From: Sphingobium sp. C100
GTDB taxonomy: Bacteria; Pseudomonadota; Alphaproteobacteria; Sphingomonadales; Sphingomonadaceae
DNA length: 38,734 bases
Direction: 5' to 3'
Assembly (NCBI RefSeq): GCF_000508185.1
Contig: NZ_AYOY01000156.1
Coordinates: 1 to 38,734 of the forward strand
In this document: piece by piece, positions 1-8,606 of the stretch
Layout of the letters: the number at the start of each line of letters is the position of its first letter
Position numbering within the stretch: position 1 is the stretch's first letter
The notes under the pieces: model-generated
What the model saw: only the letters and a program-made list of their open reading frames with translations
The model's database searches: none
Told to the model about the DNA's origin: nothing
Position numbers and translations under genes: made by a program

Positions 1-274
1 CCGCCGACTTGCCGGTGCCGCGCGCGCCCCATAACAGCACGTCATGGGCGGCATGACCGGCAGCGTGACGGCGCGTGTTCGCGAGCAGCGCATCCTTCTG
101 GGCCTCAATGCCGGTCAGAAGCGCATAATCCACAGGCGCGAAGGCCTCCACTGCATGGATGGCGCGTCCATCCCAGACATAGGCCGGTGCGGCGGCCAGA
201 TCGGCGGAACCGGGCGGCGACGGGGCCAGCCGTTCCAGCGCCTCGGCAATGCGGATGAGAAGTGCGTCTGTCAT
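1..274 (-). CDS. DUF815-family AAA-type ATPase, N-terminal part (runs off the window)
   Basis: The first 91 codons are visible, reading leftward from an ATG at 272-274; the gene continues beyond base 1. The protein begins MTDALLIRIAEALERLAP and reaches a Walker A motif, GARGTGKSA, right at the window edge. The segment VWDGRAIHAVEAF followed by LLTGIEAQKDALLANTRR is the characteristic lead-in of DUF815 ATPases, in which the P-loop comes about 85 residues from the start. The family binds ATP but its client is not known. It is divergent from tsaC, so 275-444 should hold promoters for both. The P-loop and lead-in are seen directly; the family name is from recalled similarity. Confidence 0.85.
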   Translation of the reverse strand, partial: MTDALLIRIAEALERLAPSPPGSADLAAAPAYVWDGRAIHAVEAFAPVDYALLTGIEAQKDALLANTRRHAAGHAAHDVLLWGARGTGKSA

Positions 275-444
275 GGCGCGGACTTAGAGCATTTTCGCGC
301 GCGGTGGAAATAGCCCGCAACGCGGAAAATGGCGGCGCTCAGGGCCATGTCGTCGATCTGCCCGTCGCGTGACTTGCAGCGATGTCATTCTGTTGTCGCA
401 ATGGCCTTTTACTCGACCGGGCGGGGGTCTATATCGCGGGGGCC

Positions 445-1401
445 GTGACTATCGCCAATCCAGTCTATTCCACTAAATTCTGCCGCTACGGCGCCGAGGC
501 GCTGCGTGAGGCAGCCTTGCTCATCCGCGCCGGCGAACCCGTCGCCGTCCCGACCGAAACAGTTTACGGCCTTGCCGCCGACGCGACCGACAGCCATGCG
601 GTGGCGGCGATATACAGCGCCAAGGGCCGGCCGAGCTTCAATCCCTTGATCGTCCATGTGGCAGACAGCGACATGGCGCGCGGACTGGCTGTTTTTTCGC
701 CCGTCGCCGAAACGCTGGCCAAGCGCTTCTGGCCCGGTCCCCTGACGCTGGTGCTGCCGGTGCGCGCGGATAGCGGCCTGTCGCCGCTGGTCACGGCGGG
801 CCTGCCGACGGTTGCGCTGCGCCTGCCCGCCCATCCCGCGATGCGCGCGCTGATCCGGGAAAGCGGACGCCCCCTTGCCGCGCCATCGGCCAATCGCAGC
901 GGCGCGATCAGTCCCACCCGCGCGGAACATGTGCTCGCCAGCCTGGATGGCAGGGTCCGTATGGTGCTGGATGAAGGCCCGACCAGCGAGGGGCTGGAAT
1001 CCACGATTGTGGCGCCGGAAGCGGGCTGCATCCGCTTGCTCCGTCCCGGCCCGGTGACGGCGGCGATGCTGGAAGAAGCGACGGGTATGCCCGTCATACT
1101 GGGTAAGGGCGACGTCGCGATCGAGGCGCCTGGCCAGCTCGAAAGCCATTATGCTCCCTCCAAGCCAGTTCGCCTCAACGTCATGCGCGCGGAAGCGGAC
1201 CAATATATGATCGGTTTCGGCTTGATGCCCTGTCACATCAACCTCAGCCCCGAAGCCGATCTGCGGGAAGCAGGGGCGAACCTGTTCGCCGCCCTGCATA
1301 TCGCCGACGCCAGTGCGGCCGCACGAATCGCGGTGGCGCCGATCCCGACGGACGGCATCGGCGCGGCCATCAACGACCGGCTGAAGCGGGCCGCGGCCTA
1401 G
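445..1401 (+). CDS. tsaC: L-threonylcarbamoyladenylate synthase (Sua5/YrdC family)
   Basis: Makes threonylcarbamoyl-AMP from threonine, bicarbonate and ATP, the first step of t6A37 modification of ANN-decoding tRNAs in the cytosol. The YrdC fold is shown by PVAVPTETVYGLAADAT near the N-terminus, then AKGRPSFNPLIVHV (the KGR..N nucleotide/carbonate site), SANRSGAISPT, and GLESTIV. The C-terminal third, after the linker ending in ESHYAPSKPVRL, is the Sua5 domain, so this is the long Sua5 type (about 318 residues) rather than the short YrdC type. The reading frame is open from an ATG at 382, but homologs begin near the GTG at 445, which I prefer; the extra upstream residues are cysteine-rich and do not look conserved. 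Confidence 0.93.
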   Translation: MTIANPVYSTKFCRYGAEALREAALLIRAGEPVAVPTETVYGLAADATDSHAVAAIYSAKGRPSFNPLIVHVADSDMARGLAVFSPVAETLAKRFWPGPLTLVLPVRADSGLSPLVTAGLPTVALRLPAHPAMRALIRESGRPLAAPSANRSGAISPTRAEHVLASLDGRVRMVLDEGPTSEGLESTIVAPEAGCIRLLRPGPVTAAMLEEATGMPVILGKGDVAIEAPGQLESHYAPSKPVRLNVMRAEADQYMIGFGLMPCHINLSPEADLREAGANLFAALHIADASAAARIAVAPIPTDGIGAAINDRLKRAAA

Positions 1402-1425
1402 CGCCTCTTCGACCGTTTCAGGGCA

Positions 1426-1689
1426 TCAGTCGCAATTGTCATAGCCGGCCTCGCGGCACTGCTTGCGCCTGTCCTTCTCAGCCTTTTTCGCCGCCTTGCC
1501 TTCGCGCGCGTCCTGCTTGCGCATCTTGCGGCCATAGTTGCGGTCGGCCTCATCCTGGCTGGTGGTCGCCCAGTCGGCCGCCTGCGCGCCCGCACGCACC
1601 GGCGCCGTCACCACGCTGGCCACCGTCCGCACGCACCCAGGCAGCGCCAGCATCAGCAGCGGCATGGCCAAAAACAACGATTTCCTCAT
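1426..1689 (-). CDS. Small lysine/arginine-rich lipoprotein of unknown function
   Basis: An 87-residue protein starting MRKSLFLAMPLLMLALPGC. The basic N-terminus, hydrophobic core and LPGC lipobox predict a lipoprotein signal peptide, with lipidation of the cysteine at residue 19. The mature part starts with a hydrophobic/alanine-rich stretch (VRTVASVVTAPVRAGAQAAD), then a strongly charged segment rich in K, R, E and D, ending in CREAGYDNCD with two cysteines that could pair. I chose the ATG at 1687-1689 because GGGGA sits six bases upstream; two upstream in-frame ATGs (1695, 1728) lack well-spaced sites. It lies between tsaC (convergent) and msrA (same strand). No function is recognised. Confidence 0.8.
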   Translation of the reverse strand: MRKSLFLAMPLLMLALPGCVRTVASVVTAPVRAGAQAADWATTSQDEADRNYGRKMRKQDAREGKAAKKAEKDRRKQCREAGYDNCD

Positions 1690-1788
1690 GTCCATTCCCC
1701 GACTTATCCGTTGATATCTGCCTAGCACAGGGCGATGTGCCGCGCATACCGGAGACGGCGGGAAAGGCGATCGTCCGTAGGCCAGGGA

Positions 1789-2322
1789 TCAGCCCCCGAT
1801 GCGCTCGCCAAATCCCTTGCGCAGCTTGGCGAGCTTGGGCGGGATCACCGCCATGCAATAGGGATTCTGATCGCCGACCCGCTCCCAATATTTCTGATGA
1901 TAATCCTCGGCCGGATACCAAGTGGCGTCAGGCTCGATCGCGGTGACGATCGGGTCGCTCTGGTCCGCCTGCGCCCGCTCGATCCCCGCGCGCGCCTGCG
2001 CCTCCTGTTCCGCCGAATGCGGGAAAATGGCGGATCGATATTGGGTGCCGACATCATTGCCCTGCCGATTGAGCGTCGTCGGATTATGCGTGGCGAAGAA
2101 AATATCCAGCAAATCGGCATAGGAGATCACAGCCGGATCATAGGTGATGCGGATCGCTTCGGCATGGCCGGTCGCGCCCGAACAGACCTGCTCATAGGTC
2201 GGATCGGGCATGGTGCCGCCAATATAGCCGCTCGTCACGGACTTAACGCCCTTGAGATTCTGATACACTGCTTCGGTGCACCAGAAGCACCCGCCGGCAA
2301 GCGTCGCGATTTCGTCGGCCAT
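1789..2322 (-). CDS. msrA: Peptide-methionine (S)-S-oxide reductase
   Basis: Reduces the S-epimer of methionine sulfoxide in proteins and free methionine, using thioredoxin as donor. The 177-residue sequence starts MADEIATLAGGCFWCTEAVY; GCFWC carries the catalytic Cys12. The rest follows the family: GVKSVTSGYIGG, PTYEQVCSGATGHAEAI, ITYDPAVISYADLLDIFFATHNPTT split across the core, and RSAIF. The C-terminus is short of the extra resolving cysteines found in some MsrA proteins, so recycling may rely on Cys15 or another cysteine in the core; that last point is inference. It is on the same strand as the acyl-CoA ligase gene upstream, separated by about 40 bases. Confidence 0.96.
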   Translation of the reverse strand: MADEIATLAGGCFWCTEAVYQNLKGVKSVTSGYIGGTMPDPTYEQVCSGATGHAEAIRITYDPAVISYADLLDIFFATHNPTTLNRQGNDVGTQYRSAIFPHSAEQEAQARAGIERAQADQSDPIVTAIEPDATWYPAEDYHQKYWERVGDQNPYCMAVIPPKLAKLRKGFGERIGG

Positions 2323-2363
2323 ATCTTCGTCCTCGTCTCTGTGAAGCGCACAGATAGGAAGGA

Positions 2364-4070
2364 TCAGGCCGCCGTTCCAGCCTCCTTGGCGGCGGCTTCC
2401 GCTTTGGCTCGCTCTTCAGCGACCAATTCCTTGCGGGACAGCTTGCCGACCAGCGTCTTGGGCAGGTTGAGGCGCACTTCGACTTCGCTCACGCGCTCAT
2501 GCTTGCCAAGCTGAGGGTTCAACCAGCCCTTGAGTGCTGGACCGTCAATCTCCATTCCCTCGTTCAGCGTCACGAAGGCTTTGGGCTGTTCGCCGCGATA
2601 ATGATCAGGCACGCCAATCACCAGCGCCTCCTTGACCGCGGGATGATGGTAGAGGACGGATTCCACCTGGCTGGGGAAGACCTTGAAGCCGCCAACCGCG
2701 ATCATGTCCTTCAACCGATCAACGATCTTCACATAGCCGTCCTCGTCGATGATGCCGACGTCGCCGGTGCGGATATAGTCGCCGACGAACACCTGCGCAT
2801 CCGCGTCGGGCCGGTTCCAATAGCCCTTCATGATCTGCGGCCCGGCAAAGAGCAACTCGCCCGGCTCGCCTTCGGGCGGCGGACGGGTCGGATCCTCACG
2901 ATCCACCAGCTTCACATGCGTTCCCGGCACCGGCTGGCCAACCGTACCGCTCTTGTTCAGCCCCTCATAGGGATTGGTGCAGACGATCGGGCTGGTTTCG
3001 GTGAGGCCATAGCCTTCAATCAGCCGGGCGCCGGTCGCCGCCTCGAATTTCTGCTTGAGTTCCAGTGGCAAGGGCGCGCCGCCCGAAATACAGGCGCGCA
3101 GCGACGAAAAGTCGATATTGCGGATCGCAGGATGGTCCAGCAGCGCCTGGAACATGGTCGGCACGCCGGGCAGCGACGTCGCCTTGACCCGCTGCACGGC
3201 CGCGAGCACCTGCGCGGCGTCGAAACGCGGCAGCATCACCATTTCCCCGCCATTCACCACGGTCCGGTTCAGCGTGCAGGTATTGGCGAATACATGGAAA
3301 AAGGGGAGCACCGCGATGATCCGGTCCGCCTCATGCTGACGCGGATCGATCGCCTGCGCCTGGCGGGCATTGGCGGTGAGATTTTGATGCGTCAGCATCG
3401 CGCCCTTGGGCGTGCCCGTGGTGCCGCCGGTATATTGAAGCAAAGCGACGTCATTGACGGGATCAATCTCCGCCACCACGCAAGCGCCCTTGTTGGCCAT
3501 GAAATGGTCGTACCGGATCACCCGCGGATCATCGGGAAGCGCCACGCTTTCGCTTGCCTTGAACCAGCGGAACAGCAGCGACTTGACCGGCGAAAGCATC
3601 TCCGCGACCGACCCGACGATCAGCGTTTCGAGCGAACTATGCTCCAGCACCTCCAGCGCGGTCGGCAGCAGCGCCTTGGCCGAAAGAGTGAAGAGAATTT
3701 TGGTGCCGCTGTCCTCGACCTGATGCTCCAGTTCGGCGGCGGTGTAGAGCGGGGAGAAATTCACGACGATGGCGCCTGCCATCAGCGCGCCATAATAGGC
3801 CGCGACATAATGGGGGGTGTTGGGCAGGTAGAGGCCGACCCGATCCCCCTTGGCGACGCCCATCGCCTGCAGGCCGCAGGCGATGCGCCTGATCTGGTCG
3901 AACATCTCACCATAGCTGAACTTGCGCCCCATGAAATCGACCATGGGAGCGCGAGGATGCGCCATGGCGCTGTCCGTGACCATCTGCCCCATCGACAGCG
4001 GCGGGAAGCTTTGATCCCACGGCGTGGGATGACGATAATTATCCTTCAGGATCTGTTCTATGCTCTCCAT
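2364..4070 (-). CDS. fadD: Long-chain fatty acid--CoA ligase (AMP-forming)
   Basis: Activates fatty acids to acyl-CoA through an acyl-adenylate. The 568-residue protein has the ANL superfamily signatures in order: P-loop-like YTGGTTGTPKGAMLTH (about residues 213-228), GYGLTETSPIV (A5 motif), GELLFAGPQIMKGYWN, YIRTGDVGIIDEDGY (A7) and the hinge VDRLKDMIAVGGFKVFPSQVE near the C-terminus (A8), then LPKTLVGKLSRKEL with the catalytic lysine of A10. I chose the ATG at 4068-4070 (MESIEQILKDNY); an in-frame TTG at 4106 would add 12 residues unlike family members. The protein is probably cytosolic or membrane-associated. Substrate chain length cannot be read from sequence; fadD is the family name rather than a proven orthology. 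Confidence 0.9.
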   Translation of the reverse strand: MESIEQILKDNYRHPTPWDQSFPPLSMGQMVTDSAMAHPRAPMVDFMGRKFSYGEMFDQIRRIACGLQAMGVAKGDRVGLYLPNTPHYVAAYYGALMAGAIVVNFSPLYTAAELEHQVEDSGTKILFTLSAKALLPTALEVLEHSSLETLIVGSVAEMLSPVKSLLFRWFKASESVALPDDPRVIRYDHFMANKGACVVAEIDPVNDVALLQYTGGTTGTPKGAMLTHQNLTANARQAQAIDPRQHEADRIIAVLPFFHVFANTCTLNRTVVNGGEMVMLPRFDAAQVLAAVQRVKATSLPGVPTMFQALLDHPAIRNIDFSSLRACISGGAPLPLELKQKFEAATGARLIEGYGLTETSPIVCTNPYEGLNKSGTVGQPVPGTHVKLVDREDPTRPPPEGEPGELLFAGPQIMKGYWNRPDADAQVFVGDYIRTGDVGIIDEDGYVKIVDRLKDMIAVGGFKVFPSQVESVLYHHPAVKEALVIGVPDHYRGEQPKAFVTLNEGMEIDGPALKGWLNPQLGKHERVSEVEVRLNLPKTLVGKLSRKELVAEERAKAEAAAKEAGTAA

Positions 4071-4120
4071 GCCCTGAATTGTATGGCCATCAGGCACTTT
4101 ACGCAAGCGTCAAGCACCGC

Positions 4121-4155
4121 AAAAAGGGCCGCGCCACATAGCGGCACGGCCCTTT
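4121..4155 (-). terminator. Rho-independent terminator of trcR
   Basis: AAAGGGCCG (4123-4131) pairs with CGGCCCTTT (4147-4155) around a 15-base loop. Read leftward the stem ends in a run of five T. It lies about 50 bases past the trcR stop and just upstream of the acyl-CoA ligase gene, so it separates the two units. Confidence 0.75.
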
Positions 4156-4207
4156 GAAAAGCAGCATGGCAGCAGCGTCCAACCCCGCCGCCAATGACGC
4201 TACGGCA

Positions 4208-4906
4208 TCACACTTCGCCCTTGTTGCTGCTGAAGGGATCAAGGATCGTGGCAGCGCCGGAAATCAGTTCGGACTCGCTCTTGAGCGCTTCCTCAGCACG
4301 GCGCACAGACTCCTGACGCTCCCGGCGCAGCTCCTCGATCAGCGCCTCGCGGTCGCCATCCAGACGCGAATCGGTGGGCGCCTCGATGCCGGCCTTCTTC
4401 GCCGCCTTGGCCACCAGCGCGTCCAGTTCACGCTGCGAGCAAAGGCCCAGCGTCACCGGATCCTTGGGCACGATGTTGGAGATGTTCCAGTGCGTGCGAT
4501 CACGGATCGCGGCGATCGTGGTGCGGGTCGTGCCGATCAACTTGCCGATGGCGCCGTCCGAAATCTCCGGGTGGTTGCGCAGGATCCAGGCAATGCCGTC
4601 CGGCTTGTCCTGACGCTTGCTGACAGGGGTGTAACGCGGCCCCTTGGTGCGGCGAACAGGCTCGGGGCCTTTCAGCATCTTGAGCTTGTAGTCGGGGTTC
4701 GCTTCGCCCTTGTGGATCTCCTCCATGGTGATCTCATGCGCGCGAACGGGATCACGGCCGGTATATTTGATGCTGGCGGTGTCATCGGCAATCGCCTGCA
4801 CCTCCAGGATATGGAGCCCACAAAATTCCGCGATCTGGTCGAAGCTCAGCGCGGTATTGTCGATCAGCCAACTGGCTGTCGCATGGGGCATGAGAGGCTG
4901 GGACAC
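4208..4906 (-). CDS. trcR: Cell cycle transcriptional regulator TrcR (DUF1013)
   Basis: A 232-residue DUF1013 protein, a family restricted to Alphaproteobacteria and known as a transcriptional regulator linked to the cell cycle. Visible hallmarks are NTALSFDQIAEFCGLH near the N-terminus, a second helix-turn-helix-like segment HPEISDGAIGKLIGTTRTTI with HWNISNIVPKDPVTLGLC, and a basic/acidic helical C-terminus (RREALIEELRRERQESVRRAEEAL region). The start is GTG at 4904-4906: GGAGAAG lies four bases upstream and the resulting VSQPLMPHATASW N-terminus matches the family; the ATG five codons later lacks a ribosome site. It sits downstream of the glycosyltransferase gene but behind its own terminator-bounded gap. 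Confidence 0.9.
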   Translation of the reverse strand: MSQPLMPHATASWLIDNTALSFDQIAEFCGLHILEVQAIADDTASIKYTGRDPVRAHEITMEEIHKGEANPDYKLKMLKGPEPVRRTKGPRYTPVSKRQDKPDGIAWILRNHPEISDGAIGKLIGTTRTTIAAIRDRTHWNISNIVPKDPVTLGLCSQRELDALVAKAAKKAGIEAPTDSRLDGDREALIEELRRERQESVRRAEEALKSESELISGAATILDPFSSNKGEV

Positions 4907-4936
4907 GGGACTTCTCCGGCACGTAAAAACGATAAG

Positions 4937-4957
4937 GGCCGCCCAAGCAGGGCGGCC
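4937..4957 (-). terminator. Rho-independent terminator of the glycosyltransferase gene
   Basis: GGCCGCCC (4937-4944) and GGGCGGCC (4950-4957) form an 8-bp all-GC stem with loop AAGCA. On the minus strand it is followed within about eight bases by a TTTTT run. It lies between the glycosyltransferase stop and trcR. Confidence 0.75.
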
Positions 4958-5006
4958 GCGACGGTTCGGAGATAATCCATCCCGGCCCTTGCGGCAAGGA
5001 AAAGCG

Positions 5007-6035
5007 TCAGGCGGCGCTTTCGATGACTTCAGGGTCGATGGCGTGCAAGCCCGATAGGAACTCGTTTGCGCTCCGTTCCCAGCTGAAGCTGCGGCCATAA
5101 GTGGCACATGCCGCGCGGTCCCTACCCAGGGCACCGGCGATGGCCTGCCCCAGATCCTCTGACAATGCGCCGGTTTCGGGCGTCACGATATCCACCGGCC
5201 CAGTGACCGGGAAGGCGGCGACGGGCGTGCCGCACGCCAGCGCCTCTATCATCACCAGCCCGAAAGTGTCTGTGCGGCTGGGAAAGACGAACACGTCGGC
5301 TCCGGCATAGGCGCCGGCCAGTTCCGTCCCGAACATCGATCCCAGGAAACGCGCCTGCGGATAGGCGCGTTCCAGCGCCGCACGCGCCGGGCCATCGCCC
5401 ACCACGACCTTGGTGCCAGGATGGTCGGCGGCAAGGAAGGCTTCAAGATTCTTCTCGACCGCGACGCGGCCAACATAGAGCATGATCGGGCGCGGCAAGT
5501 CGGCGAATAGGGCAGGCGGCTGCGCATCGGGCGTAAAGGCCGCAAGGTCCACCCCCCTGCCCCAGGGCCGCACATTGGCGACGCCATGGACGCGAAGCTG
5601 CTCGCGCACTGACCGGGTCGATACCAGCACTGCCTGCGCCGGTCCGTGGAACCAGCGAATATAGCGCCAGAACCACGACGCCGGCAGGCCGGTGCGCTGT
5701 GCGACATAGTCGGGAAAATGAGTGTGATAGGCGGTGGTGAAGGGCACGCCGCTGCGCAGGCACCAGCGCCGCGCCGCCACGCACAACGGGCCTTCGGTCG
5801 CCAGATGCACGGCATCGGGCCGGAAGGCGGCGATCTCATGCCCCACGACGCTGGAGCGCACCAGCGCCAGCCTTATCTCAGGATAGGTGGGGCATGGAAT
5901 GGAGCCGTAAAGATCGGGCGAGACCACCTTGACGGCATGGCCCATCCGTTCCAACTCGGTCTGGATCGTCTGGAGCGTCCGCACGACGCCATTGACCTGC
6001 GGCGCCCAGGCATCGGTAACGATCGCGATCCGCAC
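5007..6035 (-). CDS. Glycosyltransferase family 4 (GT-B fold)
   Basis: Transfers a sugar from an activated donor to a lipid or glycan acceptor; donor and acceptor are not readable. The 342-residue protein has the GT4 N-terminal glycine loop VTDAWAPQVNGVVRTLQ, TAYHTHFPDYV, RPWGRGVDLAAFTP, the donor-domain start LYVGRVAVEKNLEAFL, VVGDGPARAAL and the nucleotide-sugar motif RTDTFGLVMIEALACGTPV. The GTG at 6033-6035 is preferred to the TTG at 6050 because GGAGG stands five bases before it; it then begins 11 bases after the stop of the phosphoesterase gene. The two genes form an operon, suggesting one envelope-lipid pathway. The closest named relatives are mannosyl/glucosyl-diacylglycerol-type transferases. 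Confidence 0.92.
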   Translation of the reverse strand: MRIAIVTDAWAPQVNGVVRTLQTIQTELERMGHAVKVVSPDLYGSIPCPTYPEIRLALVRSSVVGHEIAAFRPDAVHLATEGPLCVAARRWCLRSGVPFTTAYHTHFPDYVAQRTGLPASWFWRYIRWFHGPAQAVLVSTRSVREQLRVHGVANVRPWGRGVDLAAFTPDAQPPALFADLPRPIMLYVGRVAVEKNLEAFLAADHPGTKVVVGDGPARAALERAYPQARFLGSMFGTELAGAYAGADVFVFPSRTDTFGLVMIEALACGTPVAAFPVTGPVDIVTPETGALSEDLGQAIAGALGRDRAACATYGRSFSWERSANEFLSGLHAIDPEVIESAA

Positions 6036-6046
6036 CTGCCCCTCCG

Positions 6047-6922
6047 TCAAGCGGCCAGCCGGGAAGATTGATTCGGCGTTTCTTTGTCGGTGCGGGCAGC
6101 AATTTCGTCAGCCCAGTGGAGCACTTCCATCCGGCCGTCGAAATGTTCGACCAGCGCGGTGCACCCTTCGACCCAGTCGCCGTCGTTATAATATTCTATG
6201 CCAGCGATCTCACGCATCTCGGCATTGTGAATATGGCCGCACACCACGCCGTCTACGCCGCGCGTGGCCGCTTCATGCGCGACGACATCCTCGAACTTGG
6301 AAATGAACTCGACCGCATTCTTGACCTTGTTCTTGGCCATTTTGCTGAGCGACCAGTAGGGGAGGCCCATGCGCTGACGGACCGCGTTCACGACCACGTT
6401 GAGGCGCATCATCATCGTGTAGGCAGCGTCACCGACGAAGGCCAACCAGCGATGCGCCAGCATGATCGTGTCGAATTCGTCGCCATGCAGCACCAGCAGC
6501 TTGCGACCGTCGGCGGTCATGTGGATCGCCTTGCGCCGGATTTCCACGCCGCCAAAGCTCATGCCGGTGAACTGGCGGAACATTTCATCATGGTTGCCGG
6601 GGATATAGACGACGCGCGTGCCGCGCTTGGCCCGCTTCATGATGCGCCAGACGACGTCATTATGCGCCTGCGGCCAGTAAAAGCGCTTCTTGAGGCGCCA
6701 GCCGTCGATGATGTCGCCCACCAGGTAGATGGTCTCGCTATCGACGCTGTCGAGGAAATCGATCAACATCGTCGCGTTGCAGCCACGCGTCCCCAGATGA
6801 ATATCCGAAATCCAGATGGTGCGGTAGCGATGACGCTCCCCTTCCCGCTCGGGGATAAGGAGCTTGTCTTCAGCGCCGTCTTCCATCTCAGCAAGGAAGG
6901 GCAAGCGCGTGATGGCGTTCAT
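6047..6922 (-). CDS. Calcineurin-like phosphoesterase of the LpxH (UDP-2,3-diacylglucosamine diphosphatase) family
   Basis: A 291-residue metallophosphoesterase. Metal-site motifs are all present: DIHLGTRG (D40, H42), GDIIDGW (D70), GNHDE (N110, H111), HGDEFD (H146) and GHIHNAE (H230, H232). It is longer than classical LpxH (about 240 residues), with an extra N-terminal leader of about 35 residues and a helical insert at about 160-215. It is commonly annotated as LpxH, which hydrolyses UDP-diacylglucosamine in lipid A synthesis. Sphingomonads, however, carry glycosphingolipids instead of lipopolysaccharide, so another lipid pyrophosphate may be the substrate; that is inference. It is the first gene of the operon with the GT4 gene that follows 11 bases later. 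Confidence 0.9.
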   Translation of the reverse strand: MNAITRLPFLAEMEDGAEDKLLIPEREGERHRYRTIWISDIHLGTRGCNATMLIDFLDSVDSETIYLVGDIIDGWRLKKRFYWPQAHNDVVWRIMKRAKRGTRVVYIPGNHDEMFRQFTGMSFGGVEIRRKAIHMTADGRKLLVLHGDEFDTIMLAHRWLAFVGDAAYTMMMRLNVVVNAVRQRMGLPYWSLSKMAKNKVKNAVEFISKFEDVVAHEAATRGVDGVVCGHIHNAEMREIAGIEYYNDGDWVEGCTALVEHFDGRMEVLHWADEIAARTDKETPNQSSRLAA

Positions 6923-7126
6923 GATACGATCCCCAGAAACACTGTCCTTGGGAGCGAATCCTTAGCGCCGCAATGTTACAAATCCGCAGAGAATATGACG
7001 GAAATGCTACGATTCCGGCAGTTTTCGGCTAGTTTAGAAGGGCTCAGGGAACAAGCGTCAGAGCAGCGCCCTCAAGAAGCGCTCCACATCGCGGCAATGG
7101 AAAAGGCATCTGGGCGGCCGCTCGGC

Positions 7127-8485
7127 TCAGCCGGTAAAGCCGACCGACAGAAATTCGGGCACCGGGCCATTCCACCCCTCGTCCGGGCCGTCTTCGACCG
7201 GTGCGGAGCGCCGTTTCCCATTGGGAGCAGGAGCAGGAGCGGGAACGGCGGCGCGTTCCCTGGGCTGGTCGCGCCGTTTGTCGTCCGGCTTTTCGTCTCG
7301 ACGCTCGACCTTGCGATCGGGGTTTTTCGTCCGCTTTTCTTCCGGCGCCGGCGCATCGCTGCCCGATCCATCCGGCAGGGGAGCATAGTCGATCTTCGTG
7401 CCGATCAGCTTCTGGATATTGTCGATTGCCTCGGCATCTTCGTTGGTCACGAACGTGTAAGCGACGCCCTTCGCCCCGGCGCGGCCGGTGCGGCCAATGC
7501 GGTGGACATAATCGTCGGGATGCCAGGGCGCATCGAAATTGAAGACGTGGCTGACGCCCTTGATGTCCAACCCTCGCGCCGCAACGTCGGAGGCGACCAG
7601 AATGTTGACCGTTCCGTCGCGGAACCGTTCCAGTTCGGCGATGCGCGACGCCTGGTCGATATCGCCATGAATCTCGCCCGACTTATATCCGTAGCGCTGC
7701 AGACTTTTATTGAGTTCGCGCACCGTGGTCTTGCGGTTGCAGAATATAACCGCGCTTTGCACTTCCTGCCCGTCGAGCATCGCACGCAAAGCATCGCGCT
7801 TCTTGCGCGAATCGACCTTGACCAGATGCTGGGCGATGTTGATCGAAGCTGTCGCGGGACGCGCCACCTCGATCGACTTGGGATTGCTGAGGAAACGGTC
7901 GGCCAACTTCTTGATGACCGGCGGCATGGTGGCCGAAAAGAGCAGAGTCTGTCGCTGGGCCGGAAGCTTGGTGCAGATATGCTCGATATCCGGGATGAAA
8001 CCCATGTCGAGCATCCGGTCCGCCTCGTCGATCACCAACATGCTGCAACCGTTCAGGAGTATCTTGCCGCGCTCGAACAGGTCCATCAGGCGGCCGGGCG
8101 TGGCGATCAGCACGTCGACGCCTTTTTCCAGCGCCTTGACCTGGTCCCCCATCTGCACGCCGCCGATCAGCAGCGCCATGGAAAGCTTGTGATATTTGCC
8201 GTATTTCTCGAAATTCTCCGCCACCTGGGCAGCGAGTTCGCGCGTCGGTTCCAGGATCAGGCTGCGCGGCATCAGGGCGCGGGCGCGGCCATGCGCCAAG
8301 ATATCGATCATGGGCAGCACGAAGCTGGCCGTCTTGCCGGTGCCGGTCTGCGCAATGCCGATGATGTCCTTCATCATCAGCACCGACGGGATCGCCTGCG
8401 CCTGGATCGGCGTCGGCGTGTCGTAACCGGCCTCGGTGACGGCCTTCAACAATTCATCGGAGAGGCCGAGATCGGCAAAAGTCAT
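7127..8485 (-). CDS. DEAD-box RNA helicase, RhlE-like
   Basis: ATP-dependent RNA unwinding, likely in ribosome assembly or RNA decay. The 452-residue protein has all core motifs: F3 and Q-motif TPTPIQAQAIP, motif I AQTGTGKT (45-52), PTRELAAQ, TPGRLMD, VIDEADRML, FSATMPP, IFCNRKTT, VASDVAARGLDI and HRIGRTGRAG. After about residue 365 comes a disordered tail of about 85 residues, rich in K, R, E, P and D, typical of RNA-binding extensions in the RhlE/DbpA group. The ATG at 8483-8485 gives the canonical MTFADLGLSDELL start. It stands alone, with about 200 bases free downstream, in which I saw only a weak imperfect hairpin. Confidence 0.95.
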   Translation of the reverse strand: MTFADLGLSDELLKAVTEAGYDTPTPIQAQAIPSVLMMKDIIGIAQTGTGKTASFVLPMIDILAHGRARALMPRSLILEPTRELAAQVAENFEKYGKYHKLSMALLIGGVQMGDQVKALEKGVDVLIATPGRLMDLFERGKILLNGCSMLVIDEADRMLDMGFIPDIEHICTKLPAQRQTLLFSATMPPVIKKLADRFLSNPKSIEVARPATASINIAQHLVKVDSRKKRDALRAMLDGQEVQSAVIFCNRKTTVRELNKSLQRYGYKSGEIHGDIDQASRIAELERFRDGTVNILVASDVAARGLDIKGVSHVFNFDAPWHPDDYVHRIGRTGRAGAKGVAYTFVTNEDAEAIDNIQKLIGTKIDYAPLPDGSGSDAPAPEEKRTKNPDRKVERRDEKPDDKRRDQPRERAAVPAPAPAPNGKRRSAPVEDGPDEGWNGPVPEFLSVGFTG

Positions 8486-8606
8486 TCAGATGTCCGGGAC
8501 AGGAGGGGTGTCCGCACTGCGCGTCCGCAGCACGGAAATCGGCCGCGATTTGCGGAAATATTGGCCCCTTGTCAAGAAATTCGCGCAATTTAAGCCATAT
8601 TATCGC

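Noticed and set aside
2499..4157. 552-codon open frame antisense to the acyl-CoA ligase gene
   Set aside because: Antisense shadow of a well-supported gene; composition typical of a reversed high-GC gene.
6068..8593. 841-codon open frame on the plus strand
   Set aside because: It lies fully antisense to the phosphoesterase and DEAD-box helicase genes, whose motifs are unmistakable. Long antisense frames are normal at this GC content and the translation is His/Arg-rich with no family resemblance.
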